A DNA stretch of 64,000 bases from Clostridiales bacterium (lineage in GTDB: Bacteria; Bacillota; Clostridia; Christensenellales; UBA1242), in NCBI GenBank assembly GCA_015069325.1, contig SVIV01000001.1:232052-296051 (forward strand). Reading direction: 5' to 3'. How positions within the stretch are numbered: the stretch's first letter is position 1; each line of letters opens with the position of its first letter. The position numbers and the translations under genes were made by a program. The notes beneath the pieces were generated by a model that did no database searches, was not told the DNA's origin, and saw only the letters and a list, made by a program, of their open reading frames with translations. This document shows, piece after piece, positions 62,214 to 64,000 of the stretch.

Positions 62214-63301
62214 TGAATAATCAAAAACCTAATTTGTTTGCAAAAGATACAACTAAATTTAATCAACTTATTTTTAAAGTTAGCATAACGTTGTTTATTG
62301 CTATTATTTTTGTTGTCTTCTTTTTATCATTTGGTGGGCTTGCGACTTTTGAACCTGCTAGATATGTTGACTATTTTAAAAATTACGAGTTTCAATTGCA
62401 TACTATTGATGTTGAAAATGGAGACGCTTTTTTATTGAGGCTTCCTAATGATAAAGTAATGCTGATTGATTGTGGTGATAGCGAGTATGAAGATAGGGTT
62501 TTGTCTTATATAAGTCAGTTTATGAAAAGTGAAAATCTTCAAAAAATAGACTATTTTATTCTCACGCATACAGATAGCGATCATATTGGAAATGCATCGG
62601 CAATTATAAATAAATTTAATGTTGTAAATTTGTATAGGCCCAAGATTTATTCAAAAGATGAAGAAAAGTTGTTGTCACAAAATGAAGGTTATAAAGTCGA
62701 GAGTTCAAAGACCTATAATGATGTAATTTTGTCGGCATATGCCAAGGGGTGCAATATTATATTTAATGAAGCGGGTCTGTCAATTTCATTGTCGTATTGT
62801 CAGATAGATTTTTTGTCGCCGAATTTGAATGACTATGCAAATGACAATGATTATAGTGCAGTGGTTATGCTAAAATATTTTTCTACAAAAATTTTATTTA
62901 TGGGCGATGCTAGCAGTCAAGTAGAAGAATCATTAATCGATAAGTATGGCAACGATTTGCAAGCAGATATCCTAAAGATAGGACATCACGGGTCAAAGAG
63001 TTCCACTTCAAACGAATTTTTGCAAGCGGTGAAGCCTAAATATGCAATTTTATCGTGTGGCGATAATTCTTCAATTTTACCAAATAATGAAGTGATTACA
63101 TTACTTGAAAATAATAATATACATATTCTTTCTACAATGAAATTGCAAAATTTTGCGATATCTATTTATTTGGGAGATATAGCTTTTAAAGCGCAGGACG
63201 CGTATTTTAATTACTGGGCAATCATCTTTGTTGTGTTGACCATTGTGGTTGTAATTTTGTTTAAAATTGATTTTTCGCCTAATAAAGTAACTAAAAAATG
63301 A
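62213..63301 (+). CDS. ComEC/Rec2-like metallo-beta-lactamase-fold hydrolase, membrane-anchored
   Basis: LIDCGDSEYEDRV, THTDSDHIGN, FMGDASSQVEE, GHHGSKSSTSNEFLQAVKPKYAILSCG. Confidence 0.9.
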   Translation: MNNQKPNLFAKDTTKFNQLIFKVSITLFIAIIFVVFFLSFGGLATFEPARYVDYFKNYEFQLHTIDVENGDAFLLRLPNDKVMLIDCGDSEYEDRVLSYISQFMKSENLQKIDYFILTHTDSDHIGNASAIINKFNVVNLYRPKIYSKDEEKLLSQNEGYKVESSKTYNDVILSAYAKGCNIIFNEAGLSISLSYCQIDFLSPNLNDYANDNDYSAVVMLKYFSTKILFMGDASSQVEESLIDKYGNDLQADILKIGHHGSKSSTSNEFLQAVKPKYAILSCGDNSSILPNNEVITLLENNNIHILSTMKLQNFAISIYLGDIAFKAQDAYFNYWAIIFVVLTIVVVILFKIDFSPNKVTKK

Positions 63302-63354
63302 TAAATTGATTTAATTTAATTTGATAATTGGTGTTTTTGTGTTATCATATTAAT

Positions 63355-63822
63355 ATGGATAAATCAATCAATATAATTTTAGTTTCACTAAATGATAAAT
63401 TTTGTAAATCTGTGGGCATTCAGTTGTCGGATACCCTAGAAATGTTTAGTGCAAATTGTGAAGAACTCATTATTTATGATTTGATTAATCCAAAAGAAGT
63501 TTTACAAAAATGCGGAATAGAATATCTTAGAAAGAGAGAAAAAGCGGTCGTTAAGAATTGCAGTGAATATGAAAATACTGTGATAACTGTAAGTTATGAT
63601 TTGTTTAAATCTTATAGTGATTTGTTTAATCGTTCGCTTAAAGTTTATATAAAGTTGCCACAAGGCAAACAAGATAAAGTTCCAAACTCTTTGGATTATG
63701 TTGTTCGTGATGAGTTGTTGACTAAAAATAGCGACATTACTGTTGAACTGGAACAAAAATCAAACAAAAAGTGCATTGATTTACTATTAAAAAAATTGGG
63801 AGATTATTATGAAAATTGCTGA
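63355..63822 (+). CDS. Shikimate kinase-like protein without Walker A (putative pseudokinase)
   Basis: INIILVSLNDKFCKSVGIQL... and GIEYLRKREKAVVKNCSEYENTVITVSYDLF follow the shikimate kinase layout (by eye). Confidence 0.5.
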   Translation: MDKSINIILVSLNDKFCKSVGIQLSDTLEMFSANCEELIIYDLINPKEVLQKCGIEYLRKREKAVVKNCSEYENTVITVSYDLFKSYSDLFNRSLKVYIKLPQGKQDKVPNSLDYVVRDELLTKNSDITVELEQKSNKKCIDLLLKKLGDYYENC

Positions 63823-64000
63823 AAAAACATTAAATTATGTTAAGTCATTGACTGCTCAGTCGATAGCTGTTGCAAAAAATGGACATACGGGTTCTTGTCT
63901 CGGTGCAAGTGCAATAATGCTTGCATTATTTAAAGACCATTATAATTTTGATGTTTCTGATACTGATTTCTTGAATAGAGATAGATTTATTTTGTCAGCA
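63809..64000 (+). CDS. tkt: Transketolase, N-terminal fragment (3' end outside window)
   Basis: MKIAEKTLNYVKSLTAQSIAVAKNGHTGSCLGASAIMLALFKDHYNFDVSDTDFLNRDRFILSA. Confidence 0.85.
   Translation, partial: MKIAEKTLNYVKSLTAQSIAVAKNGHTGSCLGASAIMLALFKDHYNFDVSDTDFLNRDRFILSA

Overview
64 kb of a low-GC, spore-forming Firmicute chromosome, probably an uncultured Clostridia (lineage is inference from the gene content). Most of the window is ordinary chromosome: leuS 3' end, a gerA/gerB/gerC-type germinant receptor operon, ftsH, a P-type ATPase, cca, a VanW-family protein, spoVB-like, a DUF421/DUF4363 pair, pth-mfd, a foldase-like lipoprotein, spoIIQ-like, acyl carrier proteins, spoIIID, hflX, rpoB-rpoC, tRNA-Glu(CTC), a patatin, a ComEC-like MBL hydrolase and the tkt 5' end. 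I see no CRISPR array, transposon, phage or rRNA. Best candidates for something undescribed: (1) a VirB3/PrgI-like+VirB4 ATPase (36824-39502) followed after 53 bp by a ~3680-aa GLUG-rich lipoprotein, with no other conjugation genes in the window; (2) a 677-aa orphan with two RX4H (HEPN-like) motifs about 310 residues apart (14298-16331); (3) three tandem ACP genes, two with altered phosphopantetheine-site motifs, between spoIIQ-like and spoIIID; (4) apparent pseudoenzymes at housekeeping loci (degenerate GlmU before pth-mfd, P-loop-less shikimate-kinase-like protein before tkt); (5) a G8 tract in the ribosome-binding site of a lipoprotein; (6) an attenuator-like leader before rpoBC; (7) an intergenic structured RNA candidate. 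All family calls come from reading motifs by eye; no database search was run.
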